A stretch of DNA of 64,000 bases from Chitinophaga pinensis (GCA_902167325.1 LR632930.1:5704001-5768000); one strand, 5' to 3'. Numbered from the stretch's first letter, positions 52,616 through 62,459 are shown. Program-made: numbers and translations. The notes: a model not told the origin generated them from the sequence alone.

Positions 52616-52706
52616 ACGGACATCTGATGGAGAATTGTTATTTACACGGTTCTCCAGGCTTTCATTTTACTTTTAGTCCTCCGTTTTTGATCTTTGTTAA
52701 CTGAGG

Positions 52707-54398
52707 CTATTTTTTATCCCACCAAACGCGGCCGGTGATATCATCTACCGAGTTGCCGTATTCACCGGACTTCAACATATCGGCAATCGCAGCATCGCGG
52801 TTGGCCTGGTTAAAGTTGGTGGTAGGCAACGGCCAGCGGCGCGGTGTTTCCATACGGAAACCACCTACCATAAAGTCAGTGCGGTTCAGGATACCTCCTA
52901 CTTTAGGATAACCGAGCAGCTTAAAGTAACCCCATGATTCCCAGGGAGATTTGAAGCTGTTCAGATATTGCTGGATACCGATCTTCTCGAGTTTCTCGTC
53001 GTTAGAACCGGTAAATGCAATAGCCGGGCGAGCCAGATATGCCGCGATAGCTGCATCAGAAGGGGCCACGTAATCAACGATCTTGGCCAGGTTAGCCATA
53101 GCGTCGTAGCTCTTCACAGAGGCAGTCACCCCATTATCATACCAGGTTTTGGCGTCCTGGGTGATGATACCTTTCACGGCTAGTTCAGACATGATGAAGC
53201 AAACTTCAGCATAAGAAATGAACGGCTGCGTGTATTGGCCATTACCATTACCGTCGGAACCGAGGTCGAACAGGCGGTTCTGGAACTGGGAAAGCGTATC
53301 CACATTCACGGTTACTTTCTTGCCTCCTTCGGTGATTTCGTAGGCTTTCACACCGAAAAGCTGGGCATATTCAGGACGGTTGCGATCATCCGGGCTTTCA
53401 GGCAAACCAACGTACTGACGCGGATTGTATACAGCAGTAGCCGGGAATGCACCACCCGTTTTCAGGCGGTTGAAGGTAGCTTCGGTGAATTCGTTCTTTT
53501 TAAAGAACAGTGCAAGACGGGGATCCTGTGTATCGAACATGAAATCTATCAGCTTCCTGCTGCCACGGGTAGCAGCACCCTGAGCGTTCCAGTTACCACC
53601 ACGGGCAAAGTCGTTGCTGGAAACGAATTTCCATTCGTCAGCACTGCTGCCGAACACACCAGCCGGGCTGGCCATTACTTCCGCAACGATGGCTTTCAGT
53701 TTTTCGGGATTGCGTTTGGAGAGGCGCATGGCGATCTTGAGGCGGAGCATGTTGGCTGCTTTTGCCCATTTCTTCACATCACCATTATAGAACACGTCCG
53801 TAGATGCGTTGTAAGTTTCAAACGAACCGGTAGCAGTCAGTGCAGCGATAGCGGCTTTCAGCTCATCATCGAACACATTGAACAGGGTTTCCTGCGAATC
53901 GTATTTCGGGAGCATAATTTCCTCAGAACGGGCGGTAAGCGCCTGCGTATAAGGAATGCTGCCGTTTACGTCAGATACACGGAACCCAGCGTATACTTTG
54001 TGGATTTTTGCGATAGCGGCTATCTGCGACCAGCGGGTCTTTTCCTCACCCTGGAAATTGTTCACGATACGCTCGATCTCAACGAGGTTGCGGCCAATGC
54101 TGGTGTAAAATGCATGGTAATATTCGTTTACACGCGGGTTGGAGAACATGCCGGAGTTATTGCCTTCGGCATAGCTCACGGTATACTGCATGTAACGCAT
54201 GAGGAACTGGTAGTGTTCGTAGAACCAGTCGAAATCACGATCCACCATCGCTTTTTGCGAAGTGGTCAGCAGCATGGACGCAACGATGTCTTTGCTGATG
54301 TTTGGATTGGTATTGGTATCTGTAAAGTCTTTGGTACAGGCGGTCGCGAAAGTAGCCAGCGCCAGGGTGCCAATGCCTAATTTATGCAAACTTTTCAT
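52707..54398 (-). CDS. SusD-like glycan-binding lipoprotein (pair 2)
   Basis: A 563-residue lipoprotein with lipobox FATAC, Cys21, followed by TKDFTDTNTNPNISKD, typical of the SusD-like_2 subgroup. Helical repeats (KIHKVYAGFRVSDVNGSIPYTQAL, WAKAANMLRLKIAMRLSK) and ISYAEVCFIMSELAVKG are present. The end FRMETPRRWPLPTTNFNQANRDA is also subgroup-like. It is 18 nt after its SusC. Predicted outer-membrane, surface-facing, glycan-capturing role; ligand unknown. Confidence 0.9.
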   Translation of the reverse strand: MKSLHKLGIGTLALATFATACTKDFTDTNTNPNISKDIVASMLLTTSQKAMVDRDFDWFYEHYQFLMRYMQYTVSYAEGNNSGMFSNPRVNEYYHAFYTSIGRNLVEIERIVNNFQGEEKTRWSQIAAIAKIHKVYAGFRVSDVNGSIPYTQALTARSEEIMLPKYDSQETLFNVFDDELKAAIAALTATGSFETYNASTDVFYNGDVKKWAKAANMLRLKIAMRLSKRNPEKLKAIVAEVMASPAGVFGSSADEWKFVSSNDFARGGNWNAQGAATRGSRKLIDFMFDTQDPRLALFFKKNEFTEATFNRLKTGGAFPATAVYNPRQYVGLPESPDDRNRPEYAQLFGVKAYEITEGGKKVTVNVDTLSQFQNRLFDLGSDGNGNGQYTQPFISYAEVCFIMSELAVKGIITQDAKTWYDNGVTASVKSYDAMANLAKIVDYVAPSDAAIAAYLARPAIAFTGSNDEKLEKIGIQQYLNSFKSPWESWGYFKLLGYPKVGGILNRTDFMVGGFRMETPRRWPLPTTNFNQANRDAAIADMLKSGEYGNSVDDITGRVWWDKK

Positions 54399-54416
54399 TG
54401 TTAACTTTTTTGTTGA

Positions 54417-57400
54417 TTAGAACCCAAGTTGAATAGTGGCAGCCATGTTGCGAACAAACGGAGTGCCGCCGTACTCAGAGAATGCGGAAGTAGCGTTGTT
54501 ACGGATGCTTTCCGGATTGATATTATCGGGCAGCTTGTTATACAGGTAAGCCAGGTTGCGGCCTACCAGCATTACGCGCACCTTGTTCAGCTTCAGGCGC
54601 TCTGCGAATTTAGCTGGCATGGTATAACCGATAGATACTTCGCGGAGTGAAACATAAGATGCATCAAATACGGAAGCCTCGCGGATACCAATACCCCAGT
54701 CGCCCACCATGCTGTAATACTCATAAGGGCTCAGCGGAGATACATAACCTTTGTCGTAAGCATCACGGTAGCTCATACCACCCAGGTCCACATCATTGCC
54801 ATTCACTTTCACTTTATATCCATCTTCAAACACACCATTGGGGATCATACCGTCGTTACGGCTACGGCCTTTGGAATCAGTCCAGGCCAGACCACCGTGC
54901 TCTGCATCGCGGCCTTCGATTGTGGAAGCCACTGTACCGCGGCCGGTACCGTATTGGTGAGAAGCGGAGAAGATATCGCCACCGATTTTAGCCTGTACGA
55001 GGAAGCCGAGGCTCCAGTTCTTGTATTGGAAGTTGTTGCTCAGACCGAGGTTGAAATCAGGTGTGATGTTACCTACCACTGCGTTGCCACGTTTGAATTT
55101 GTAGCGAACATCGGAGTTGTTGGGAGAGATCGTAGGCAAACCGTTTGATTTACCATTAGCACCATAATACGGCGTATAACCGTAGGGAGTTACGAGTGCA
55201 CCATAAGCGGAACCTACCTGTGCAACTACGTTCACATCCTGATCGCTACCGAGGATGTATTCTTTTACACCCGGGTACAGATCAATGATTTTATTGGTAT
55301 TACGGCTTCCGTTGAGGGTTACATCCCACTGGAAGTTTTTATTGTCGATCGCACGGCCATTGATGGCGATCTCAATACCCTTGTTCTGCATTTTACCCGC
55401 GTTGATAAAACGTCTGTCAACACCGGATTCTTTTGCAACGGCGAGTTCGAGGATCTGGTCGCGCACATTAGTCAGGTACCAGGCCGCATCGATACCAACG
55501 CGGTTGTTGAAGAAACGAACGTCCGCACCTACTTCCACAGAGCTGGCCATGGAGGGAACGAGGTTACGGTTTGGCAGCGTGCCGGGCTGGTAGATGCCGG
55601 TCAGCGGGGGCTGGCCGGGGGCACCGTTCCAGTTGGTATTTTCAGCGATGTAGCCTTCGTTGTTAGCCCAGGGCGCCATGTCTTTACCCACCAGCGCGTA
55701 AGAAGCACGGAGCTTACCATACGTCAGCCAGGAAGGGATGCTGGATTTGAATGATTCCGTAAACTCCCATGCACCGCTCACTGAGGGGTAGAAATAAGAA
55801 GGCGTTCCGGAACCGTCCATATAAACCAGGGCAGACGACCAGTCGTTACGGCCGGTCACATCCAGGAAGAATGCATTCTTATAGGTGAAGCTCGCTGCAA
55901 AAAACAGAGAGTTGATGTAACGGGGAGCCAGTTGAGTGGCATTGATAGATACCGGGCTCACGCTGTTGGAGAGCGAGAACATGCCGGGGATGCGAAGACC
56001 ACCGTTAGTGTTGGAGCTCCAGGAAGTGCCGATATCAGAACGCCACATTTCACCACCCAGGTTCACTGCCATGGTGAAGTCTTCATTGATTTTCGGTGTG
56101 ATCATGGCGATACCTGTAAGGGTATACTGGTTTTTGTTCTGACCCGCGAGGCTGAAGTAACCGCGGGAACCGGAGTATTTAGGACCCCAGCCCAGCTGGC
56201 GGCGGTCATCGTCACGGCCTTCGTTGGAGAAGTTACCACGTGCAACGAGTTTCAGCCAGTCGGTTACAGTACCGGTGAGGGAGAGGTTACCCATGAACAG
56301 GCGTTCTTTACGGGTCCAGTCGTCGTGTTCGAGGGAGAACCAGTAGTCAGCACCGGGGTATTGACCCAGGTAGCTGTTCAGGTCGCCGGAACCGGGGTTC
56401 GGGCCCATGTAACGTGCCTGCCAGTAACCGGGATCATAGTTACGCGGGAAAATGTAGATCCATTTACGGCCTACGTTTTCGTTGGTATAATCACCACCCT
56501 GACGGGTAGGGTTGCTGGATTTGGAAGTGGAATACGTTGCACCGGCTTCTGCAGTCAGTCGTTTGGAGAGCTGTGCAGAAGCTTTGAGGGCGAATACATC
56601 TCTGTTAAAGCCGTTGTTAGGCATTACGCTGTTGTTATCGAGGTGGGAATAAGAAAAGCGGAAGTTTGCTTTTTCGTTACCACCTTCAACAGCAACGTTA
56701 GTATTGAAGTATTTACCGGTCTGGTATGTGTTTTTCCAGTTGTTAGGCAGGGAAGCGAAAGGCACGAGGTCACCGTTGATAATGCGTGCCATGCTGCCGT
56801 CCATTTTAGGACCGAAGCTGAATGCGCCAGCCCACTCCACAACATTTTCTCCATTACCGTTTTTGTTGAAGAACGGGTTGTAACCAGCACCATAGCTGTT
56901 TTGCAGCGCGATAGGGGTACGGTAAACCTGTTCGAACTGAACGGTTTGGCTGAAGTCAACACCGAGGCCTTTGCGGGAAATACCTTTCTTGGTGGTGATG
57001 ATGATAGCACCGTTGATAGCACGGGAACCATAGAGTGCTGTAGCAGCTGCGCCTTTCAGTACGGTCACGGTTTCGAAGTCGTCAGGGTTGAGGTTCTTCA
57101 GAACGTTACCGAAGTTTACCGCGTTGTCAGACACTTCGTTCTCGAAGATGGTACCATCTACCACGAAGATAGGCTGGTCCTTATTATCGAGGGATTTAGC
57201 GCCACGGAGAACGATACGGCTGGCAGATTGCGGGCCGCCTGCAGCTCCGGAAATTTCCACACCGGCAACTTTACCCTGGAGGGCGGCAACCGGGTTAATG
57301 GAGTTGGTTTTAGCGATTTCACCACCTTTCAGTTCGGTGATGGCGTAACCGAGTTTACGCTGTTCGCGTTTGAAGCCCATGGCGGTAACCACAACTTCGT

Positions 57401-57704
57401 TGAGGCTGCGCTGATCGTCTTTCATAACAATGTTAAACGACGAAGCGGAGGCGGACACTTCCTGACTGGAGTAACCCATGAATGTGAATACCAGCGTGGC
57501 AGAGGGATCGACGTTGATCTTGAAAGACCCGTCGCCGGAAGTAACGGTACCATTGGGAGTACCTTTCTCCAGGATGGTTACACCGGGGAGCGGTGTGCCG
57601 GCAGCATCTTTGACCGAGCCGGAAACTGCTTTCTTTTGCTGCGCCCAGGCTTGTGGGGCGAAGCAGCATAACAGCAACGTGGCAAGCAGAAGAATTCTTC
57701 GCAT
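54417..57704 (-). CDS. SusC/RagA-family TonB-dependent outer-membrane transporter (pair 2)
   Basis: A 1095-residue SusC. Signal peptide 1-21 (ending PQAWA), carboxypeptidase-regulatory-like domain (about 25-100: VSGSVKDAAGTPLPGVTILEKG), NEVVVTAMGFKREQRKLGYAI, a plug (RIVLRGAKSLDNKDQPIFVVDG, VLKGAAATALYGSRAINGAIIITTK) and a barrel ending MAATIQLGF. It is complete. The 803-nt region upstream has candidate LacI operators, and the LacI gene is next, so regulation by that protein is likely. Confidence 0.95.
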   Translation of the reverse strand: MRRILLLATLLLCCFAPQAWAQQKKAVSGSVKDAAGTPLPGVTILEKGTPNGTVTSGDGSFKINVDPSATLVFTFMGYSSQEVSASASSFNIVMKDDQRSLNEVVVTAMGFKREQRKLGYAITELKGGEIAKTNSINPVAALQGKVAGVEISGAAGGPQSASRIVLRGAKSLDNKDQPIFVVDGTIFENEVSDNAVNFGNVLKNLNPDDFETVTVLKGAAATALYGSRAINGAIIITTKKGISRKGLGVDFSQTVQFEQVYRTPIALQNSYGAGYNPFFNKNGNGENVVEWAGAFSFGPKMDGSMARIINGDLVPFASLPNNWKNTYQTGKYFNTNVAVEGGNEKANFRFSYSHLDNNSVMPNNGFNRDVFALKASAQLSKRLTAEAGATYSTSKSSNPTRQGGDYTNENVGRKWIYIFPRNYDPGYWQARYMGPNPGSGDLNSYLGQYPGADYWFSLEHDDWTRKERLFMGNLSLTGTVTDWLKLVARGNFSNEGRDDDRRQLGWGPKYSGSRGYFSLAGQNKNQYTLTGIAMITPKINEDFTMAVNLGGEMWRSDIGTSWSSNTNGGLRIPGMFSLSNSVSPVSINATQLAPRYINSLFFAASFTYKNAFFLDVTGRNDWSSALVYMDGSGTPSYFYPSVSGAWEFTESFKSSIPSWLTYGKLRASYALVGKDMAPWANNEGYIAENTNWNGAPGQPPLTGIYQPGTLPNRNLVPSMASSVEVGADVRFFNNRVGIDAAWYLTNVRDQILELAVAKESGVDRRFINAGKMQNKGIEIAINGRAIDNKNFQWDVTLNGSRNTNKIIDLYPGVKEYILGSDQDVNVVAQVGSAYGALVTPYGYTPYYGANGKSNGLPTISPNNSDVRYKFKRGNAVVGNITPDFNLGLSNNFQYKNWSLGFLVQAKIGGDIFSASHQYGTGRGTVASTIEGRDAEHGGLAWTDSKGRSRNDGMIPNGVFEDGYKVKVNGNDVDLGGMSYRDAYDKGYVSPLSPYEYYSMVGDWGIGIREASVFDASYVSLREVSIGYTMPAKFAERLKLNKVRVMLVGRNLAYLYNKLPDNINPESIRNNATSAFSEYGGTPFVRNMAATIQLGF

Positions 57705-57981
57705 AGCTTCCTTAGATTTTAATTTGAGTGATACGTGAATGAGAAAACATGAAATATGAAAAAATAGATATCCCTTATCGACTGATCGATGCCTGCGGAA
57801 GGGTTAGCATAAAGCTTTCCCATAGCGCATGACAAGCGGTCATGGCAATACAGTTCCATCCGGCGTGGAAAGCCGGTCTACATACTGTTAATTATGCGGC
57901 TGATAATAATGGGAGGGTGTTGGCTTCCTGGTAAATTGGCTAGTCAGCTTGGTTAACCCTGTTCACTGTTCAATAATTAAT

Positions 57982-57995
57982 AAATCGTTTTAGCA
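57982..57995. promoter_or_regulatory. Candidate LacI-family operator 1
   Basis: AAATCGTTTTAGCA contains the CG-centred TTTTAGCA half-site shared with sites at 58067 and, one base changed, 59566. It lies about 280 nt upstream of the susC 2 start. Confidence 0.5.
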
Positions 57996-58066
57996 TAATG
58001 GTTCCGAAAAAACCTGTGCTGCTACCTTCGCTCCTGCCCTTTTACTTTCCGCTGTTTCCTTTACCA

Positions 58067-58082
58067 GTAAAACGTTTTAGCA
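58067..58082. promoter_or_regulatory. Candidate LacI-family operator 2
   Basis: GTAAAACGTTTTAGCA is near-palindromic around a central CG, the pattern expected for LacI-family repressors. It lies between lacI and susC 2. Confidence 0.6.
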
Positions 58083-58166
58083 TTCAACTAATAAAAAAAA
58101 CCTGTGGCAAGTCAGGGGCACTTTTCATTTTCACGCACAAGTTTGGGTTCGACTATACGAACGGAT

Positions 58167-58185
58167 GCAACTTAATTAAAGTTGC
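58167..58185. promoter_or_regulatory. 19-bp palindrome over a putative susC 2 promoter
   Basis: GCAACTT and AAGTTGC flank a 5-nt AT centre. The right arm of the minus-strand reading gives TAAGTTGC, which is one or two bases from the -7 consensus, with TTTG 19 nt upstream. This suggests an operator placed on the promoter, but both calls are tentative. Confidence 0.4.
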
Positions 58186-58452
58186 CGTACAACCAAAAGA
58201 AAAATTAACTTTTTTTTGACGTGGTGTTAAGATTGCCTTAATACTATAGAAAATATCATTACTATCCGTCAAAATGATATCAATAACCTTTGTACCCGTG
58301 GCCAACCGTTAACGCATCCTGATTCCGGACATTTTCGCATCAACCCGCCCTGAAACAAGGCTCTTCACCTGTTTCCTCCAAATATGATCAGATCATGGGC
58401 CTAAGCATCCCCTCCTCTTCCGGATATAGCGTAGACGCCGGGGCCGGCATAA

Positions 58453-58486
58453 AAAAGCGCAGCGAAATTTACTTCGCTGCGCTTTT
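58453..58486 (-). terminator. Terminator of lacI
   Basis: A 14-bp perfect stem (58453-58466 with 58473-58486), a 6-nt loop and a U-run in the minus direction, 22 nt past the stop. Confidence 0.87.
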
Positions 58487-58507
58487 AAATATTGTATATC
58501 CGCAAGA

Positions 58508-59545
58508 TCAGACTGCTTCTGCCTTTGATCTTTTCCGGCAACTTTCCCGCTTAATAAGCGTGGCGGGTAAGACAACCTGGTTGATCTGGTGCTGATGCTG
58601 GTTTAATTCATTCATTAATACCTGCACCAGGTTATGTGCGATATCGTGGATAGGTTGCGCCACACAGGTAATACCCGGTGTATGCAGGCGGAAAAGATCG
58701 TGGTCATCGAAGCTGATGAGCGCCAGGTCTTCCCCGATCTTCATCCCCAGATCTTTGATAGATTCGATTCCATAGACTCCAAGGTAGTTCGTGGCAAAGA
58801 AGATGGCGTCGAGGCCGGGAACCCCTTTGATGAATTCCATGATCTGCTCCACGGATTCCTCTCTGGTCACAGAAAACGGGATTTTTTTAATGAGTTTCCG
58901 GGGGAAGGGCGCACGGTGCGCTTTCATTGCCGCGGTAAACCCGTTAACCCGCTCCTTCATCTGTATCTGTTCGGAAGTAGTGGTCACATACGCGATCTTC
59001 CGGTACCCCAGGTTCAGCAGGTATTCCGCTGCATCATAAGCACCCTGGAAGTTATTCACCATTACGTAATTGGTGGGTATCTGGGGGAGATAGCGGTCCA
59101 TCAGTACCATTGGCTTCCGGCTATTTTTCAGGATCTCAATTTCCTTGTCGAGGTTTGGTGTTGGGGTGATGATATAACCATCTACCTGCCGGTATTCCAG
59201 CACTTCCAGCAGCCCGCGGGCTTTAACGAGATTATCTTCAGTGCTGCCATACAGGACCTTATATCCGAATTTATCCGCTTCTTCTTCCACAATTTTAGCA
59301 ACGTTGGCGAAGAAGTGGTTGGCGATATCTTCTACGATAAGCCCGATGGTCTTGGTTTTGCCGGTACGAAGGCCGCGTGCGAGCTGGTTGGGCTTGTACT
59401 TGAGTTTAGCAGCCAGCTTCAGGATTTTCTTACTTACCTGCTCGCTGATCCTCTTTTCCCGGGCCTTGCCGTTCAGCACGAACGACACCGTAGTTGGCGA
59501 TACGCCGGCCTGTTTGGCAATATCTTTAATGGAGATCCCCTTCAT
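58508..59545 (-). CDS. LacI-family transcriptional regulator
   Basis: A 345-residue protein. The N-terminal LacI HTH and hinge lie at 4-62 (ISIKDIAKQAGVSPTTVSFVLNGKA, then YKPNQLARGLRTGKT). The rest is a periplasmic-binding-protein-like sensor domain (TIGLIVEDIANHFFANV, GYRKIAYVTT, DAIFFATNYLGVYGIESI, LALISFDDHDLFRL). The C-terminal tail is very basic. It is placed upstream of SusCD pair 2, and matching operator-like sites occur upstream of both that pair and its own start, so autoregulation and control of pair 2 are likely. The effector sugar is unknown. Confidence 0.93.
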   Translation of the reverse strand: MKGISIKDIAKQAGVSPTTVSFVLNGKAREKRISEQVSKKILKLAAKLKYKPNQLARGLRTGKTKTIGLIVEDIANHFFANVAKIVEEEADKFGYKVLYGSTEDNLVKARGLLEVLEYRQVDGYIITPTPNLDKEIEILKNSRKPMVLMDRYLPQIPTNYVMVNNFQGAYDAAEYLLNLGYRKIAYVTTTSEQIQMKERVNGFTAAMKAHRAPFPRKLIKKIPFSVTREESVEQIMEFIKGVPGLDAIFFATNYLGVYGIESIKDLGMKIGEDLALISFDDHDLFRLHTPGITCVAQPIHDIAHNLVQVLMNELNQHQHQINQVVLPATLIKRESCRKRSKAEAV

Positions 59546-59565
59546 ATTTGGTTGTTGCGAATGCG

Positions 59566-59583
59566 CTCAAACGATTTAGCAAT
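59566..59583. promoter_or_regulatory. Candidate autoregulatory LacI operator
   Basis: CTCAAACGATTTAGCAAT shares ACG-TTTAGCA with the sites upstream of susC 2. It lies 21 nt upstream of the lacI start, in the divergent region with the AraC gene. Confidence 0.5.
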
Positions 59584-59743
59584 GACAAATTACACAAATT
59601 CCTTCAAAACAAAAAAGTTCGGTGAAAATGAACTAGACTAGTATTTTTTTAACCTAAATTTCATAATTTGCCAGAATAGAAATTAAAATGGCAAAAAACC
59701 TTGCCTTCATTTTCACAGGACTTAATCATATAAGGAAGCAAAT

Positions 59744-60622
59744 ATGAAACCCATTCTCATTAAAGTGGGGGCCTTTGCCGACAATCAGATCACCATCATC
59801 GAGCGGTGCGATCCCTATTTCAACACACCTTTCCACTTCCACCCGGAATGCGAGCTGGTGTATGTAACCGAAAGTCAGGGGAAGCGCATCGTGGGAGACA
59901 GCATCGAAAGCTTCGACGTGGGCGATATGGTTTTCCTCGGTCCGAATATACCGCACGTTTGGTATAACGACGAGGCATACCACCGCAACGACGAGTCACT
60001 CAAAGCCCGTTCCGTCGTGATCTATTTTCCCAAAGACATCTTTGGCGACAAATTCTATGGCCTTCCGGAAACCAAAGCGCTTACCGACCTCTTCCACCGT
60101 GCACAGCGTGGTATGAAAATCATCGGCAGCACACAGGAAAAGCTTAAAGACGAGATCCTTGCCCTCCCCCGTAAAGAAGGTCTCGAACGGATCATTTCCC
60201 TGCTGGAAATCCTCAAAACACTTTCCGAGACGAAAGACTGCTACTATCTCGCATCCACCGGTTATTCGCATGCTTACAACGTGAAAGACAACCACAAGAT
60301 CGACGAGGTGTTCAAGTATGTCATGAACAATTTCTCGAAAGAAATTTCCCTGCAGGATGTTGCCAGCATCACCAACCTTTCCCCCCAGTCGTTTTGCCGC
60401 TTCTTTAAGAACCGCACCAAAAAATCATTTGTGCAGTTCCTGAATGAGGTACGTATCGGCCATGCCTGTAAAAGGCTTACGGAGGAAGACTGGTCTATCG
60501 CCGAAATCGCCTACAGCTGCGGATTCAAGAACCTTTCCAATTTCAACCGCTTTTTCAAGGAAATCGTAGGTAAAACTCCTAAAGAGTACAAGAACGAACT
60601 ACGTCTGAAAGAAGCACTCTGA
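59744..60622 (+). CDS. AraC-family transcriptional regulator with cupin sensor
   Basis: A 292-residue protein. The N-terminal cupin (about 25-95) has FHFHPECELVYVTE, SFDVGDMVFLGPNIPHVW. The C-terminal double HTH (about 185-285) has SLQDVASITNLSPQSFCRFFK and SIAEIAYSCGFKNLSNFNRFFKEIVGKTPKEYK. AAGGAAG precedes the ATG. It is divergent from lacI and convergent with SusCD pair 3. The cupin probably senses a sugar; this protein could control pair 3 or the lacI-linked locus. Confidence 0.93.
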   Translation: MKPILIKVGAFADNQITIIERCDPYFNTPFHFHPECELVYVTESQGKRIVGDSIESFDVGDMVFLGPNIPHVWYNDEAYHRNDESLKARSVVIYFPKDIFGDKFYGLPETKALTDLFHRAQRGMKIIGSTQEKLKDEILALPRKEGLERIISLLEILKTLSETKDCYYLASTGYSHAYNVKDNHKIDEVFKYVMNNFSKEISLQDVASITNLSPQSFCRFFKNRTKKSFVQFLNEVRIGHACKRLTEEDWSIAEIAYSCGFKNLSNFNRFFKEIVGKTPKEYKNELRLKEAL

Positions 60623-60716
60623 TCGCAATCTAAAAATTTACTATCCTTCCCTTACCTCCCTGCACATCCGCCCTTCCGGCGCGGCAGGAAGTTTATTGCC
60701 CGGTAAAAATCCCTCC

Positions 60717-60733
60717 AGCTAAACGTTTTAGTA
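60717..60733. promoter_or_regulatory. Operator-like site between araC and SusD 3
   Basis: AGCTAAACGTTTTAGTA resembles the LacI-type sites but sits between two convergent 3' ends, where no promoter is expected. It may be chance or a distal site. Confidence 0.35.
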
Positions 60734-60735
60734 AT

Positions 60736-60763
60736 AAAAAAGGCCGGCCCAAATGGGCCGGCC
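60736..60763 (-). terminator. Terminator of SusCD pair 3
   Basis: A 9-bp perfect GC stem (60742-60750 with 60755-60763), a 4-nt loop and a U-run in the minus direction. Confidence 0.87.
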
Positions 60764-60797
60764 GGTCATTCTTAAGATGAGCTATGTCTATTTATTG

Positions 60798-62432
60798 CTA
60801 TGGCTTGTCCCACCAGAGGCGGGTGCCGCCGTTATCGGGGCCACCTAGTAAGGTTATGGCTTTCTGCACTCCTTTCGGGTTTGTTTCATACTCCGTATTC
60901 ACGAAGTTGATACGGCGGATGAATTCCGTAGAGGAGATTTTGCCTCCGCTGTTGTTGATCATTACCGGGAAAAGCTTCGGGTAACCTGTACGGCGGAATT
61001 CCGCCCATGCCTCCTGCCCTTCCGGGAATAATGCGATCCATTTCTGGGTGATGATGCGCTCCAGGTTCTTCTCGTCTGTAGCCACATCATCCCACTTGAT
61101 CGTGATTTTGCTCAGCAGGGGGTTACCCGCCGGGATGTTGTTAGCCGCGTTCTTCGGATCCACATAAGGCGCTGCAGTGCTGGTATTATCCTGTATGTAG
61201 TCCGCGTATTTAGCAGACACCCCATGCTGTGCAAATGAGGTTTCCACGCCTTTCTCATAGTTTGTCCGTGCATTGCCGGCGCCCGCCCATTTGTTAAGGG
61301 CAGCTTCAGATTTAAGGAACCAGGCTTCTGCCGCTGTCATGAACTGAATCCTGCGGTTCGACAGCAGGTCGGGGTTCAGTGCGGAGAAGTTTTCATAGAT
61401 TTCCTTACCAGCCATGGCTACACCCTGACGGATACCTTTATAATCGCCCGGGAACTCCGTAGAGGCAGCGAAGAATTTAGCAAGGCGGGGATCAGCATAC
61501 CCTTTCAGGATCGATTCCATGGGAGCCGCCATCCGGGTATCTTTCCAGCCTGCGGAAATACTGAAAAGCGGATGATCCACAGGGGTTACGTTGATGGTGA
61601 AATCATCTTCCGTTGCGCTCAGGAGACCGACAGTATGCGCCAGCGCAGCTTCGCCTTCTGTTTTCGCTTTCCCGGGATCTGCCGCTGCTATCCTGACAGC
61701 CAGTCGCAGCCGCAATGTATTCGCCAGCTTCGCCCATTTACCGTAGTTACCGGCGTAGGGAGACAGATCGAACTTGGTGAACGACTGCGGCGCACCATCG
61801 GCCTGCAGTTTAGCAAGGATGGTAACAGCTTCGGTCAGATCCGCAAAGAAAGCGTAATAAGCATCTTTCTGGGAATCATAATCCACACTGCCGTCTGCAT
61901 TCACTTTGCCGTACTTAGTATAGATAATAGGCCCGTAAGTATCCGCAATCCGGTGCATGGTGAGCACTTTTAGGATTTTAGACCAGGCATAAAAGCCCTG
62001 GTTATCGGCCTTTGTAAGGTTCTCTACATAATCGCACACAGGCATTACGGAGCTTTCCGAAGAGGCCGTGTAAGAGCCGTAAGCGCAGCCCCAGAGGGCT
62101 ACGTTCCAGCCATCCTGCAGGTTATAGGTGTTGTTGTTGTTGTTCAGGTTGCCAAAGGGGTTGGGCGGTGTCATGTAACCGGAGTAAATATCCGCCATAA
62201 GGTTCTGTTGTATCTGATACACCCAGGTAGGGTTGCTGACGTAGATACTACGCTGAATCTGCTTGAACGGTTCACCAATGTGCTGGTAATCCCATTTCAG
62301 TTCTTCTTCAGAAACACCGTAAGGATTTTTGTTCAGATCTTCGAACCCCTTTGTACAGGCGGCCATCGTGAGAAGTGCCGCGATGCCGGTGAGTACCGCC
62401 GGTCTGGAAATGATATGTTTGAACGATTTCAT
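60798..62432 (-). CDS. SusD-like glycan-binding lipoprotein (pair 3)
   Basis: A 544-residue lipoprotein with lipobox TMAAC, Cys26. TKGFEDLNKNPYGVSEEE follows, typical of SusD-like_2. An Asn-rich loop (LNNNNNTYN, about 95-103) lies near the expected ligand-facing region. WAKLANTLRLRLAVRIAA and FMTAAEAWFLKSEAALNKW are hallmark helices, and PEGQEAWAEFRRTGYPKLFP is the C-terminal family block. It is 27 nt after its SusC. Confidence 0.9.
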   Translation of the reverse strand: MKSFKHIISRPAVLTGIAALLTMAACTKGFEDLNKNPYGVSEEELKWDYQHIGEPFKQIQRSIYVSNPTWVYQIQQNLMADIYSGYMTPPNPFGNLNNNNNTYNLQDGWNVALWGCAYGSYTASSESSVMPVCDYVENLTKADNQGFYAWSKILKVLTMHRIADTYGPIIYTKYGKVNADGSVDYDSQKDAYYAFFADLTEAVTILAKLQADGAPQSFTKFDLSPYAGNYGKWAKLANTLRLRLAVRIAAADPGKAKTEGEAALAHTVGLLSATEDDFTINVTPVDHPLFSISAGWKDTRMAAPMESILKGYADPRLAKFFAASTEFPGDYKGIRQGVAMAGKEIYENFSALNPDLLSNRRIQFMTAAEAWFLKSEAALNKWAGAGNARTNYEKGVETSFAQHGVSAKYADYIQDNTSTAAPYVDPKNAANNIPAGNPLLSKITIKWDDVATDEKNLERIITQKWIALFPEGQEAWAEFRRTGYPKLFPVMINNSGGKISSTEFIRRINFVNTEYETNPKGVQKAITLLGGPDNGGTRLWWDKP

Positions 62433-62459
62433 TTGCTTTTCATTTTTAGGTTACGGAGA

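Larger units (their letters stand above)
57705..58507. other. 803-nt regulatory intergenic region, lacI to susC 2
   Basis: It holds two AACGTTTT-type operators, a 19-bp palindrome, one TGTTCAC motif at 57960-57966 shared with the array upstream of susC 1, and the lacI terminator. No coding region is supported. A candidate minus-strand promoter, TTTG with 19-nt spacing to TAAGTTGC, overlaps the palindrome. Confidence 0.6.

Noticed and set aside
55932-57671. A 579-codon plus-strand open frame opposite susC 2
   Set aside because: It lies fully within the SusC gene on the other strand and shows no domain; long mirror frames are common at this codon bias.
57998-58219. A 73-codon plus-strand ORF in the long lacI-susC gap
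   Set aside because: It spans a candidate operator and palindrome, has no promoter or SD, and its residue pattern is not protein-like.
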